Assembly: GCA_964023275.1 (NCBI GenBank)
Contig: OZ029918.1
Coordinates: forward strand, 38,152,977 to 38,216,976
DNA length: 64,000 nucleotides
Source of the DNA: Norana najaformis
Taxonomy: Eukaryota; Annelida; Clitellata; Crassiclitellata; Hormogastridae
Direction of reading: 5' to 3'
Part shown: piece after piece, positions 26,998 to 59,756 of the stretch
How positions within the stretch are numbered: the stretch's first letter is position 1
Layout of the letters: every line of letters starts with the position of its first letter
Notes under the pieces: model-generated
Databases searched by the model: none
What the model saw: the letters and a program-made list of their open reading frames with translations, nothing else
What the model was told of the DNA's origin: nothing
Translations under genes and position numbers: made by a program

Positions 26998-27022
26998 GTT
27001 GTTGTTGTTGTTGTTGTTGTTG
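26810..27022 (+). repeat. (ATT)n/(GTT)n microsatellite after a LINE/SINE 3' end
   Basis: Follows TACAGGTATAGCGCCCTTCT...CGGCCTCGACC. The long poly-Leu and poly-Asn frames here are artefacts. Confidence 0.92.
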
Positions 27023-27026
27023 CATC

Positions 27027-27602
27027 TTGTGGCTGCCACGGCTATTGACCTCGACGCCGACCTCTTCTCGTCTTGTTTACCGACATCTATCGATGAAATA
27101 CCTTGGGTCGATAATGAATCCTAAAGGAGAATGGAAACATGATGTTAAGAACAGGATTAACGTAGCGTGGCAAAAATGGAAAGACCTATCGAGCGTATTA
27201 TGCGATGTCAAAATGCCAGTTCAAGTCAAAGGAAAGGTGTACAAAACAATAATAAGACCAGTGATGATATATGGAGCAGAAGCCTGGACATTGACGAAAG
27301 AGGAGGAAAAGCTGCTGGAGAGAACGGAAATGAGAATGATGCGATGGATACTTGGAATCTCACTGAAAGACAAGAAAAGGAATGAGTATATCAGACAGAA
27401 ATTGGGAGTGGCATGTATATCTGAGAAGGTACGAGAAGCCAGGTTGAGATGGTATGGTCATGTGATGAGGAGAGAGGAGGAAAACTGCATTAAAAGAATT
27501 ATGACAGCAGAGGTTTACGGACGCCGCAGTCGTGGACGAAAAAAGAAGAGATGGGGAGACATGATTCAGCAAGACCTAAAGCTTCTCAGGCTGAAGAAAT
27601 AA
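27027..27602 (+). mobile_element. 5'-truncated RTE-like LINE, reverse transcriptase C-terminal domain
   Basis: Open frame of about 190 codons with MKYLGSIMN, YKTIIRPVMIYGAEAWTLTK, RMMRWILGISLKDKKRNEYI and RLRWYGHVMRR. These are diagnostic of the region after the RT catalytic core of RTE-like non-LTR elements. The endonuclease and RT core are absent, the usual result of 5' truncation. The frame is intact from the (GTT)n junction to the stop, so the insertion is fairly young. Confidence 0.88.
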
Positions 27603-27716
27603 GATACTGAAGACAGAAACAAATGGAAAATAAGGATTCACGTGGCCGACCCCTCCCCTAGGAGGGGTTAATTCCAGCCAGAAGTAAAGAAGAAGGGCAT
27701 ATCGATTAACCGATGA

Positions 27717-27830
27717 AGTAGTTACTCAGTTTAACGACAGCTTATGGCATCAAAGGCCGTTGCCGTCGCCCTCCTCCTTTTTGCAGGCTTGGGTCTGGCA
27801 CTACCCCAAACGAGGCAGTGGCGGAGTTTT
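27717..27830 (+). repeat. CCTCCTCC module
   Basis: CAGTTTAACGACAGCTTATG...GGCTTGGGTCTGGCACTACC...GCAGTGGCGGAGTT. Confidence 0.82.
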
Positions 27831-28079
27831 TTTACCGATCAAGCGAGAATGTTTCATAATATAGCATTAAAACACGCGACATAAAGGTGTCCAAGTAGAG
27901 CCGAAAATTGTACGCTGTTTTCATATACATCCTGTGACTGCTACGGCCGTTGACATCGACATTAACCTCCTTATAAAGTTGCAAATTAATTGGAACTAAA
28001 TCTAAATAGACCGGGATCAACAACCTTAAGTGTGCTGATGAAACAGATCTGATGGACATTGAGCTTGTCTCCCTAACCG

Positions 28080-28720
28080 ACTAGAAACGCTGGAAGAGTG
28101 GACAAAGGCAGTGGGTAAGGGACATGGGATTGATGCTGTCTTTCTGGACTGCCAGAAGGCTTTTGATACCGTGCCTCACTCAAAGACTGATAAAGAAACT
28201 CAGAGGATATGGAAATGAGGGTATGCTGTTGAAATGGATGCAAGATTTCTTAACAAATCGGAAAACGAGAGTGCTAACAGTAACAGTCCTCAGCGGAGTT
28301 CCGCAAGGATCATTGTTAGGGCCATTGTTATCTTTGATCTGTATAAATGACATAATAAGCAGTTCTGTGAAGATATCCGGTGATGACCCAAAAATATGGA
28401 AAAAATACAAAATGATGAAGGTAAACAGATTTTGCAGCAAAATCTAGACAATTTGGGAGATTGGTCAAGGGAATGGCAATAAAAGTTCAACGCTTCCAAG
28501 TGCAAGCTTATACAAATTGGGCTAAGGAAGAAACTGATCTATCATCTGGGGGATGGAACAGATGTGGTGAAAAAGTACTAAAAATATCTACTCAAGTCAT
28601 CAGAAGTCTAGCTAGGATGCCACGTGAACAAAGGCTTCAAAAGCTGGGTCATTTTTCCTTAGAAGGAAGATTGACAGGTGACCCTAGTGAGACCTACAAA
28701 ATTTTACATGGACTTTGAAA
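28080..28720 (+). mobile_element. Decayed LINE with RT palm fragment
   Basis: Frames read DAVFLDCQKAFDTVPH, then KLRGYGNEGMLLKWMQDFLT and SGVPQGSLLGPLL (RT motif around the palm), later WSREW.KFNASKCK and LQKLGHFSLEGR with ETYKILHGL. Together these follow the order of a CR1/Jockey-like RT, but with frameshifts and a deletion over the YADD region. Non-functional. Confidence 0.85.
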
Positions 28721-29169
28721 TTGTATCATTATAAAGAAGGCTTAGTTGGAAAAGATAAAAACGATTGTACAGAACATCTAGTTTAAAATTACATTCTGAT
28801 TTACAGTATGTGTGTTGGCTATCGGAGGACAGGATTAACCAATAAGCGAAAATGACTTTAATATAGCGTCGGAAACATGCAAAATAAAGGTGTCGAAGTG
28901 GAGCCGAATACTGTTTGCAGTTTCATTGTTAACGACATCTTGTGGCTGCAAAGGTCGTTGACATCTAGATACACATCTGTTTAAAGTGGGAAAACATCTA
29001 TGAATTACACAAAGTTCAATCATTTATTGTCATCATATGATTACAAAGATCGTTGACGACAGTTCAAAGATTGCATTTAGTATTTAAAGTTCTATTTAAA
29101 GAATGTCTTATTATTATTTATAAACTAGACGAGAATAAAATCATTCCCTTAAGATATCCTGGCAGGAAG

Positions 29170-29392
29170 GCAGCCATTGCCATGAAGTGTTAGCGAATTC
29201 GTTTTTCTCAGCCTCGGCATATCAGGACCTATGGCCAGACCTTTCCCTCGCCGCCTGTTCTTCCCACTGACATTATACGGTCAGTGTACTTATTACAAAT
29301 ATCTGCCCTGTCAGGGATTTGAACCTCTGACCTTTCGATCGACAGTCTAGCCCGTTAATCACTAGAACATGTCATACTAAGGATGAATAACG
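29170..29392 (-). repeat. tRNA-derived SINE, family 3
   Basis: Minus-strand head TAGTGATTAACGGGCTAGAC and CAGAGGTTCAAATCCC; body TCAGTGGGAAGAACAGGCGG. Confidence 0.8.
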
Positions 29393-29674
29393 GCTCCCTC
29401 CTCATTAATCCAGACTTCGAACTGGCACTACCCGATTATAGTTAGTGGCCGAGTATCGAATATCGAGTATCGAATAAGCGAGAATGAGCTTGATATAGCA
29501 TCGAAATCACTCAACATAAAGGTGTCCAAGCAGAGCCGAAATAGTTCCGTTTATAAAGTTCGCCCAAGATTGTGCCATCATGGAATCACCATCATGACCT
29601 GCTCACACATTTCCCCCCAAACGTGTGGGGTTTTCTAAATACGTCCCTACCCTGGTTCGTTAGTGTTCGTGAAG

Positions 29675-29875
29675 TGTTAACGAATTCGTTTTTCTTAGCC
29701 TTGGCACATCAGAACCTATGGCCAGACCTCTCCCTCGCCGTTTAATCATCCCACTGACAGTGTACGGTCGGTGTGCTCATAACAAATATCTGCCTTATCA
29801 GGGATTTGAACCTCTGACCTTTCAATCGGCAGTCTAGCCCGTTAATCACTAGATTGTGTCATATTAAGGATGATT
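29675..29875 (-). repeat. tRNA-derived SINE, family 3
   Basis: Minus-strand head TAGTGATTAACGGGCTAGAC and CAGAGGTTCAAATCCC, as in the 29170 copy, with which it shares the surrounding body. Confidence 0.8.
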
Positions 29876-31164
29876 AACGGCTCCCTTCTCATAAACCCAG
29901 ACTTCGGACTGGCACCACCCGACTAAAGGCAGTGGTCGAATTCTTCACGTGATTGAATGCGATTGGTGAATACATAGCTTAGAATGAGAGCGTTTTAAAG
30001 GCAAATATGTGGAGTTTTATATATCGTCGTGTAATATTACTCAGTGTAATTGTATTTGAACATTTACATTGCGCTGCTATTAAAGAAACTATTTACAAAA
30101 ACGAAACCTTACGACCTGTGAAGGCGACTTTCCATCACAAATGTTGTAACTGGCGTTTAGTCAGTTTTGGCATAAGCCTCTAATTTTCGGCCGAAAGCGG
30201 ACTAACACATAAAAACAACAATACAATATGATTTTGCGTCTCCCTCCTCCTTTATAAAGGCTTGGGACTGGCACCACCCGAATACGGCAGTGGCGGATTT
30301 TGAATAACTAAAAAGCGGGTTCGACTTTAATATAGCGTCGGAAACAAGCAAAATGATGGTGTAGATGTAAAACTGAATATTGCTCGTAGTTTCCATTGTT
30401 AATGACATCTTGTGGCTTCCACGGCCGTCGGTATCGACAATTTAACCTCTAACGGAGAAGAGTCCTAATCATGCGATAAAGAATGAGGTTGATATAGCTT
30501 CAGAAACATACAAAATAAAGGTGTCCAAGTAGAGCCAAATATTTTCCCTTGTTTCCATTGTTACCGACATCTTGTGACCGCCAGGGCCGTTAATGGCAAC
30601 TAAACTATCCGAATACTTCTATAGCGCCACTTTAATAATGCTCAAGACATTAGTCGATGGTCGCTACTAAGCAAATTTGTTTTGCAAGCCAAATTCCATC
30701 GTGAGTCCGGTCGGAAAGACGAGTGGATGAAGTGAATTTTTAGTGCAAATGTGAAGGCCAAAAACTGACTTTGGCGATCGAAGATTTGCTGGAAGAGATC
30801 TAGAGTCTAGGGCCAGCGACAGAAAAGGTTCATACGACGAGAGTTGTCCCTGTCCATGGAATAGTCAGACTGAGGCAATCAGAAGAACTATTCGATTAGA
30901 AGCAAGTCTTGGAAGTCAGTGCAGAGTGAAGATAGTGAGGTTGGCTGAAAATAGTCTTGTATACAATTATTTGAATATTGTTCGTGGTTTAAAGTGTTGA
31001 ACGACACTCGTGGCTGTCACGGCCGTTGACATCGCAAATTATCTTTCAAGGGGAATTTCAATCAGCGACTAATAGGAGTTTCCAACGTTTGACGACATCT
31101 GATGGCATCAAAGGCGGTTGACATCTCACTGCAAGGAAGACTGTCCTAATAGCTGAATAAACGA

Positions 31165-31282
31165 TTAGTAGGAGTACCTCAGTTTAACGACAGCTTATGG
31201 CATCAAAGGCCGTTGCCGTCGCCCTCCTCCTTTATCCAGGCTTGGGACTGGCACTACCCCAAACAAGACCATCGCGGAGTTT
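31165..31282 (+). repeat. CCTCCTCC module
   Basis: TAGTAGGAGTACCTCAGTTT to CTACCCCAAACAAGACC; near full length. Confidence 0.82.
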
Positions 31283-31769
31283 CTTGTTAACCTCCGTCTC
31301 TGCACAGGATATATGGCCAAAGCGAGAACGAGATCAACTAATATAGCACCGAAACACACAACATAAAGGTGTCCGAGTACAGCCGAATATAGTTCCGTTT
31401 ACAAAGTTTGTCCATGACTGTGTCCTTATGGAAATCAACACCAGACCCCTCACGCATTTTCCCCAACCGTCTCGGGATTTCTAAATAGATTTCTAAATAC
31501 GTCCCGGGGTTTGTTATACCCTCTGAAGCCGTGGCAACTGCGCTCAGCCTTCCGATATCTCTCGGACTTTGAGACGTTGAGCTTTCGTCGATGAATTTTC
31601 AACTTATGCGCAATTTCAGTCCAAGAATATGTTATTTTGATTTGTTAATTAATTGTTTTTAATGTGTATTTGCTGACACTATCGCTGCATGTGGCTGCAG
31701 TCAGCGAAAAACTATACATGTACAGCGTACTTATTTCGGCTTCGGTAAATCTACGGCGCTATATTATTA

Positions 31770-32150
31770 TTATTATTGGTCTTGTCGTTAAGCGCAATGG
31801 TGAAGAAGCAACCCTGAATCAGCGGTTGCGTAAGTGTAGAACGTTCTGCCCGTGTTTCTTCGATGGACCGTGACCGGTGCGGATCGGACGAACATCCTGC
31901 TCCTCCGACTCCCTCCTCTTCGTCGTCGCCGTCGCCTGCTTCGATGGCGCCTGCGTCGTGGGCTTCGCTGATCCGAGCGTCGGCGTCTCCTCGACCTTGA
32001 TTCGCCGGCTGACCTAGGTCAGGCGCTGCGGCTCCTTGACCTTGAGGACCGGTTGGGACCCGTCGGCTGGGTCACGTCGACCAGCTCCAGGCTCTCTCCG
32101 TTTCTTTAATCTTGGTTACAGGCACCGCCTTCTCTCCTTCTTTAATTTCT
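31770..32150 (-). mobile_element. LINE C-terminal region, decayed copy
   Basis: Aligns with 60960-61300 (shared AAGAAGCAACCCTGA, GGCGCCTGCGTCGTGGGCTT and CGTCGGCTGGGT). The coding frame seen at 61 kb is broken here. Confidence 0.7.
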
Positions 32151-32152
32151 GC

Positions 32153-32154
<2 letters not shown>

Positions 32155-32195
<41 letters not shown>

Positions 32196-32196
32196 G
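32155..32196 (+). repeat. (ATT)n microsatellite
   Basis: Fourteen uninterrupted ATT units at the LINE fragment edge. Confidence 0.95.
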
Positions 32197-32489
32197 GTTT
32201 TTAACGACATCGACATTGACTTCTTGTTAAGTCTGTCAGGTATCCTGGCGAATAGTAATAGTTCCACAGTTCCACGTCCTATGGCATCAAAGGCCGTTGC
32301 TGTCACCCTCCTCCTTTATCCAAGCCTTTGCACTGGCACTAACTTACTAAACGAGGTGTCCGAGAAATACTTCTGATCAAGCGAGAATTATTCTCATATA
32401 TAGACTCGGAAATTCGCGATATAAAGGTGTCCAAGTAGAGCCGAATGTAATTCGAACATCAAAGCGTTTAACGGCATTCTGATGAGCAG

Positions 32490-32750
32490 ACACTGAAGTT
32501 CGATTAAGAGGCAGCCATGTGTATGAAGCGTTAGCGACTTCTTATTTCTTAATCTCGGCATACGAGGGCGGATGGCCAGTCCTCTCCCTCGCAGCCTAAT
32601 CTTCCCACTGACAGTTTATGCTCAGTAGTAGGGTAGGGGGCGTAGGTGGAACCAAAAGATCGAAACAGATTTTTTGCCTGTCGGGAATTTGAACCCCTGA
32701 CCCTTTGACTGACGATCCAGTTCCTTAACCAATAGACTATGCCATAGTAA
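32490..32750 (-). repeat. tRNA-derived SINE, family 3
   Basis: Minus-strand TAGTCTATTGGTTAAGGAAC and AGGGGTTCAAATTCCC; body TCAGTGGGAAGATTAGGCTG. Confidence 0.78.
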
Positions 32751-34129
32751 GGGTGATCAGCGTCTCCCTCCTGCTGATATGGGCTTCGGACTGGCACCAC
32801 TCGATTAGAGGCAGTGGCCGAGTTCTCTACGTGTTTGAATTAGTGAATACATAGCTTAGAATGGGAGCGTTTTAAAGGTAAATAAATGGAGCGTTGTATT
32901 TCGTCGTGTAGTATTTTTCAGTGTAATTTTAATTTTAATTCGACATTTATATAGCGCTGCTTCTAAAGAAACTAATTACTAAAAACTGTACAATTAGAAG
33001 TCAACGCCAGAGACCATCAGCAAGACAGAAGGATTCCATCATCTGCCTCTGGTCTTCACAGAATACCTAGACGCCACACGAACCATCAGAAAACCAGCGA
33101 AATACGAACTGAAAATAGCAAGACAAACGAACTAGAAACAATAACAGAAACTTACGAACAATAAATGTTACCTAAATAAGAATTTTAAAGACGTCAACGG
33201 CCACTGTAGCCATAAGATGTCGTTAAACTTCGGAAATAAAGAAAAAATACTAAGCAAAATGGGAGTTAAATGAATATAGAGGTTCTAAAAGAAGCGTTTT
33301 AAAGGTGTCTAATTGGCGCTTTGTATTTCATGTGTTGCTCTTTCGCTTAGTCAATGGGAAGGTAGCGGTAATTCCTAGGAAGCACTGGCCCCGAGTTCAG
33401 GACCTTGGAATTCGTCCATTGTCGGCTCAAGTCCGACGTGAAGGAAATGAGCGCCTCCCCAACGTTCCCCATGAAAAATGGGAGCTTTAATTTTTTACTT
33501 CACTGTTTTTACCGACATCTTGTGTTTCCCATGGCCGCTGAAATCGAGCTCAACCTTTTCTTTTAGTTCTTGAGTGAACTAGTTTTAGGTATTTATGTTT
33601 AACGACGATGTGTCATAACGAAGTCCTCCTCCTTTATCCGCTGAGGCTTAGACTGGCGCCACCTACAACAGGCCATGGCGGAGATCCCCACGTGAAATTA
33701 TTTATTTTTCTGTTTATCGCCATCTAAACTTCATCAGCGGCCTTTGACGTCGGTACTAGTTCCTCGTGTTCTGTTATTCAGTGTAATTGTAATTAGATAT
33801 TTATATATCTCCGCTCTTCTAGACAAACTAATTAGAGAAGCGAAATCTTACGACCTGCGAAGGCGACCTTCCTTCAAACAGTTATTATCTACCGAATAAT
33901 GAGTTTTCATTATTTAGCGACTAATAATCAGTTTCAATTATTTGTGGATGCCACAGCCCTTTACATCGATCAGAAAACGAATACGGTAAGGAAACTACCC
34001 ATTACGCGAGTATGAAGTTAATATAGGGTTGGAAGCACGCAACATAAAGGTGTCCAACTAGAGCCGAATATATAGTACGTAGTTTCGAGGGTTTAACGCC
34101 ATCTTGTGGCGGCCTGAATCATTTACAGT

Positions 34130-34389
34130 AGTAGTTCCAGTGTTAGCAACATTTTCGTCGCCCTCCTCCTTTATCCAGGCTTTGGACTGGCACTCCCCCA
34201 ATTAAAGGCAGTGGCGGAGTTAGAACCGTTTACATCAACATTAAGCTCTTATACCATAGTTCTATGAAAATTAAGTAGTAGTTCCTCAGTTTAACGACAG
34301 CTTATGGCATCAAAGGCCATTGCCGTCGCCCTCCTCCTTTATCCAGGCTTGGGACTGGCACTACCCCCAAACAAGGCAGTGGCGGAGTT
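34130..34389 (+). repeat. Two CCTCCTCC modules
   Basis: One partial (34130-34216) and one full copy (34273-34389), separated by module A sequence. Confidence 0.82.
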
Positions 34390-35216
34390 ATGTAAATTAA
34401 GCCACAACGACGGTATTAATTACAGCATCAGAAGCGGGTGATATAAAGGTGTGCATATAGAGCCGAAAATTGTTCGCAGGTGCAAAGGTTTAGCGACATC
34501 TTGTGACTGCCAGAGCCGTTGACATCAACATAGACTTATTGTATTGCATGCTAAACTAACTTTATGGCATCGCCGCCGTTGAAGTCATATCATAAATAAA
34601 CAATTTCGTTGTCTGCACATAACAAAATACAGGTAGCTAACACAGTAGTTCTTTTAAACTACACAAGTAGCTAACATCGATGAATCTGAATTTCAATTAC
34701 TAGCTCAGCGTATGTAGCCGAATTTTATGCAGTATACAGATATAACACGAGTCATAGTTTCACTTACCACTCCGTAGTTTCATACCGATATCCAATAAAC
34801 AGGTTTAAATTATCGGTAGGACATGAACAGAACGTGGCATATTCGCATATGTATGGCTTATGCATAAGCGAATATTGACAGCGATTCAGTCTGGCCAGAC
34901 GGTGTCACGCCCCCTAAGTGCGCCCATCCTTCTAATTATATTGCGCCAACTTTTAGTATGATTAAACGCGATTGATGAACATGCAGCCATAGAATGGAGG
35001 CGTTTAAAAGCTGTCTGATTTCACATTTGTCTTCATCAGTTGTTGTTGTTGTATCCAGTGTTTAACGAGTTAAACGACACCTTATGGTTTTGAGGGCCGT
35101 TGACCTTGCCCTGTCTTAAGACAGCATGCTACTCGGTGCTGTTTATCTTGTACTTCGGTTAACCGCGTTTCTCGCCACCTATCGATTGTTTGGTAAATTA
35201 TTCATTCATGTCATCA

Positions 35217-35600
35217 TCATCGTGATCCATGGGCCGAGAGCCCGTAGGTGTCCACTGCATGCATTGTCACTTGTCTCCACAGTTCCCGATCTTGTGCTGT
35301 TCTTATCAAGGCGTGCAAGTCTTGCTTACACCAATCCCTTATAGCATCTGTCCACTCCCTATTAGGTCTTCCTTGTCTCCCATTTCCGTCCATAATTCCC
35401 ATCATCACGCTTTTATTTTTCTTCTGTCATCCATCCTGCATATATGTCCAAACAAGCGTAATTTCCTTCTCATTATTATTTGTATTAGATCTTTTATGCT
35501 CAGTCTTCTTCGGACCTCCGTATTTGTTACCTTCGTTGTCCAATTCAGATGTAATATTCGTCTATAGCAGTACATTTCAAATGCTAATATCTTAATCATT
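35217..35600 (-). mobile_element. LINE fragment, sister of 6835-7025
   Basis: The minus strand reads RRLSIKDLIQIIMRRKLRLF and GHICRMDD, then RGRPNREWTDAIRDWCKQ to a stop, with an (ATG)n-side end at 35215. The last 60 codons nearly match those in the MLCK intron. It keeps about 60 more upstream codons. Confidence 0.85.
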
Positions 35601-36230
35601 CATGTACGCCACAGTTTTTATATGAAATACGGAAATTATTACTTCAGAACAACGTATCTAAACAAATTTTATGCAGCGAGTGTAATTTATTAAAACATAT
35701 ATCTCTAGAGTGGATTCAAGTTCTTTAAAGGAACATAACTATTTGACATAATAATTATATAGTTCGACACCATAATTAATAAAGTCTTTGTATCATGGCC
35801 TTAGAAAGGTTTCAAAATTTGGACGGCTCAATAAAATGTTACAGCGCGCTAGCCTTAATAAGCCATTGAGGTGTTTCGAATTACACTGCTTAGAAAGCGT
35901 AATTGTTACATAGGGATTCGAATTTCATATGTAAGATGGGGCATGGGCGTTGGAACCCATATTCGTGGGGCAGCCAAGTTGAAAAGTGGGTTGGCAAAAA
36001 TGGGATTTTGTCGTCCACTTGTTCAGTCCAAATTAATAAAAACAACTTTCGGAGTTGGTCGAAACCATACGGTCGCTACAGAAAAACGAACACATTTCCA
36101 TTTACATTTACTTGGGAAATATTGTCTGGTTTTGTAACTCAGCGGCTGAGAGTTTCTCTGGCCTTCACACAAGCGCTTCTCGCTAGAGGAGCTGATTCTA
36201 CAGCGTAAATAGAGCTGCTAATACACGCTG

Positions 36231-36540
36231 ACGACGGCTGACGTCATCTCTGGCAATGGACGATAGAGCTATAAATAGAACGCCTGACGTCATATCTGAC
36301 CAATGGACGATACAGCTATAAATAGAACGCCTGACGTCACCTCTGGCCAAAGGACGATAGAGCTATAAATACAACGCCTGACATAATCTCTGGCCAATGG
36401 GCGATATAGCTATAAATAGAATGCCTGACGTCACCTCTGGCCAAAGGACGATAGAGCTATAAATAGAACGCCTGACATCATCTCTGGCCAATGGGCGATA
36501 TAGCTATAAATAGAATCGTCGCAAGACGTCATCTGTGGCC
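36231..36540 (+). repeat. 47-bp minisatellite with CRE-, CCAAT- and TATA-like motifs
   Basis: Six to seven units with period 46-47 bp. TGACGTCA or a variant starts at 36239, 36285, 36332, 36379, 36426 and 36473. Each is followed about 15 bp later by GGCCAATGG or GGCCAAAGG, and about 17 bp later by TATAAATA. CCAAT and CCAAA units alternate, giving a 94-bp dimer. It ends 37 bp beyond the stop of the receptor gene on the other strand. Confidence 0.92.
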
Positions 36541-36576
36541 AACAGAGGCTCGCCAAGCTGAAGACGACAACATCAG

Positions 36577-57779
<21,203 letters not shown>

Positions 57780-57849
57780 CTAAAGACAAGACATATATCA
57801 CGATCATCTACATAATCATAATCATCATTATCGACACAAAAATATTAAT

Positions 57850-58165
57850 ATTAATGATCATAACTACCATCATCATCATCATCGTCGTCGTCGTCATATT
57901 CATCATCTTCGTCGTCGTCGACGTCATCATAATCATCATCACCACCATTGTCGTCATCATCACCATCAATTATCATTATCATCATCATCAACACCATCAT
58001 CATCACCGCCATCGTCGTCATCATCGTCACCATAATCATCATTATCATCAAATCACCACTACCACCACCACATTATCCACCACCACCACTACCACCACCA
58101 CCACCACCACCACCACAACCACCACTACCACCACCACCACCACCATCATCATCAGTTTCTGGCGC
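57850..58165 (+). repeat. (CAT)n and (CAC)n microsatellite
   Basis: CATCATCATCGTCGTCGTC then CACCACCACCACC; upstream of the TM1 exon on the other strand. Confidence 0.94.
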
Positions 58166-58199
58166 CATCTGTTTGTCGGCGATCGGTGAGAATAAATGA

Positions 58200-58990
58200 C
58201 CTGCACTATTTTTGGTCATTTGTCAAATTAAAGATTGTTCTCGCATTCAATTTACTAAGTCTTGTTCTGTCTTCGTTTGCGTATTCTGTCCAGAGCAGTC
58301 CGCGTCTTCTTCCGTTTCTTCTCTTTCCTTCGCGTCTTGCATGAATTGCATTGCGTGTAATTCGTCATTTGGCATTCATTCCACATCACCTAACCGTCGG
58401 AGTCTTCGTCGGACGATTTTATCTGATTGAGTTGTAAGCATATTCACGAACTGTTGTATTTCATCATTTCTGGTTTTTGCAGACGTGAGATTCCTCCAAT
58501 TTTCACAGCCAACTTATTTCCGTTGTGAGAATTCGCTTTTTCCATCTTGTTTCCTTCTTGTGCAGCGTTTGCATCTGTGTAGAAAAAATAGTTTTATCAT
58601 CGCCTCTTTCTCTGTTATCTTCCAGCTTCTCTGTATCTTCGCCGAAATGCGTCCAATTTTCTTTTCTATGTTTTTTCTTCTCATTTCTTTCTCGCTGTTT
58701 CGATCTGTGGTTATTGGACTTTCGGGACAGACGAATTGATTTACCAGTTCAGTAGGTTCTCCTTGAATGCTGATGTTTATTTCCGTCTCTTTGCTTTTTC
58801 AAAAAAAAACATTAGTTTAGTTTTCTCTGCATTTTTCAATTATCTGAATCTTCTGCTCGTTTTGTCCATTTGTGTCGTAATGTCTGGTAGTTCAGATCCG
58901 TGTCTGGTAAAAAGGTCATTGTCTTCGGCAAATCAAAGATTGTTCACTAAAACTTCGTTTAGTTTGAGTTCTGCTCTGGTGTTGTTTAGG
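58200..58990 (-). mobile_element. Decayed RTE-like LINE, RT C-terminal region
   Basis: Minus-strand frames, with breaks, read INIQ, then ELVNQFV and SPITTDRNSEKEMRRK, KIGRISAKIQRSWK. These follow the order of the RTE thumb/C-terminal domain (normally FVYLGS...TTDG...EI..R). Several stops and shifts. Confidence 0.65.
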
Positions 58991-58994
58991 TTCT

Positions 58995-59484
58995 AATCTA
59001 ATCTAATCTAGTCTAGTCTTGTCTAGTCTAGTCTTGTCTAATCTAATCTAATCTAATGACTTCTATAGCGCCGTTATCATAATGCCCAAGGCATCAATCG
59101 ATGGTCGTTTCAAGTCAAAATCGCAGTCAAAAATCATAAACCGTTGGAGAAGCCTGGTCGAATTCGGATGGGTCAGAGAAACCAGAAGCCAGGCTACGGT
59201 GGGTAAACAAGTTGGAAGAGATGTGTCTTTAGTTTAGGCCTTAATGACGTCAAAGAATTGACAGAACGAACTGAAACGGGCAGTGAATTCCCAATTTTTG
59301 GAGCAGCCATCGAGAAGGCCCGAGAGCTCAATACTGTCTGGGTATGGGACACAGCAAGAGTCACAATGTCCACTGATCGAGTGCAATGTCTAATAGTGCT
59401 AGAGAAACATAGAACATATGATAATAGGTTGAGTGCCATTGCTGCTTCCAATACGAGGTTGAATAGGTATAGTGATAAATGCAT
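58995..59484 (-). mobile_element. LINE 3' end with (TTAGA)n tail
   Basis: The minus-strand frame 59484-59215 ends SSRAFSMAAPKIGNSLP and LRPKLKTHLFQL, the C-terminus of a CR1/Jockey-like protein. The 3' UTR holds TGATGCCTTGGGCATTATGA and GGCGCTATAGAAGTC, then (ATTAG)n down to 58995. Confidence 0.83.
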
Positions 59485-59599
59485 TCTTGACGTGCCCCCA
59501 TTTTCGTCTGAAAACCAATCCTCATCTGCAGATACTACCCTGATTCCTCTTCTTCCCCTTGTCTATCCTGCAGATTCAAATTCTTAAAACACCACCCAT

Positions 59600-59756
59600 C
59601 ATAGCTGCCCGCCTCTTGGATCTTGACCTGGAACCGAACCCTTCTTACCTCTCGATTTGCTTTGACAGAGCGCCTGTGAATAAGCTGATCCTCGCGACTT
59701 AGCTCTCGTTGGGCGCTGTAGAAATCTCGAGTTTACGATTACGATTACGATATTTG
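59600..59756 (+). repeat. ATTACG-tailed element
   Basis: CATCATAGCTGCCCGCCTCT...GGGCGCTGTAGAAATCTCGA and GTTTACGATTACGATTACGA. Confidence 0.84.

Larger units (their letters stand above)
20400..36200. repeat. Repeat island of short alternating modules
   Basis: Almost entirely copies of two motifs. Module A is GTTTAACGACATCTTGTGGC + TGCCACGGCCGTTGAC. Module B is AAACACGCGACATAAAGGTG + TCCAAGTAGAGCCGAAT. They are mostly on the + strand and spaced 100-400 bp apart, mixed with the CCTCCTCC module, SINE family 3 and LINE scraps. No host gene was recognised. Confidence 0.75.

Noticed and set aside
59258-59587. 109-codon plus-strand frame at 59258-59587
   Set aside because: Antisense to the recognisable LINE C-terminus on the minus strand.
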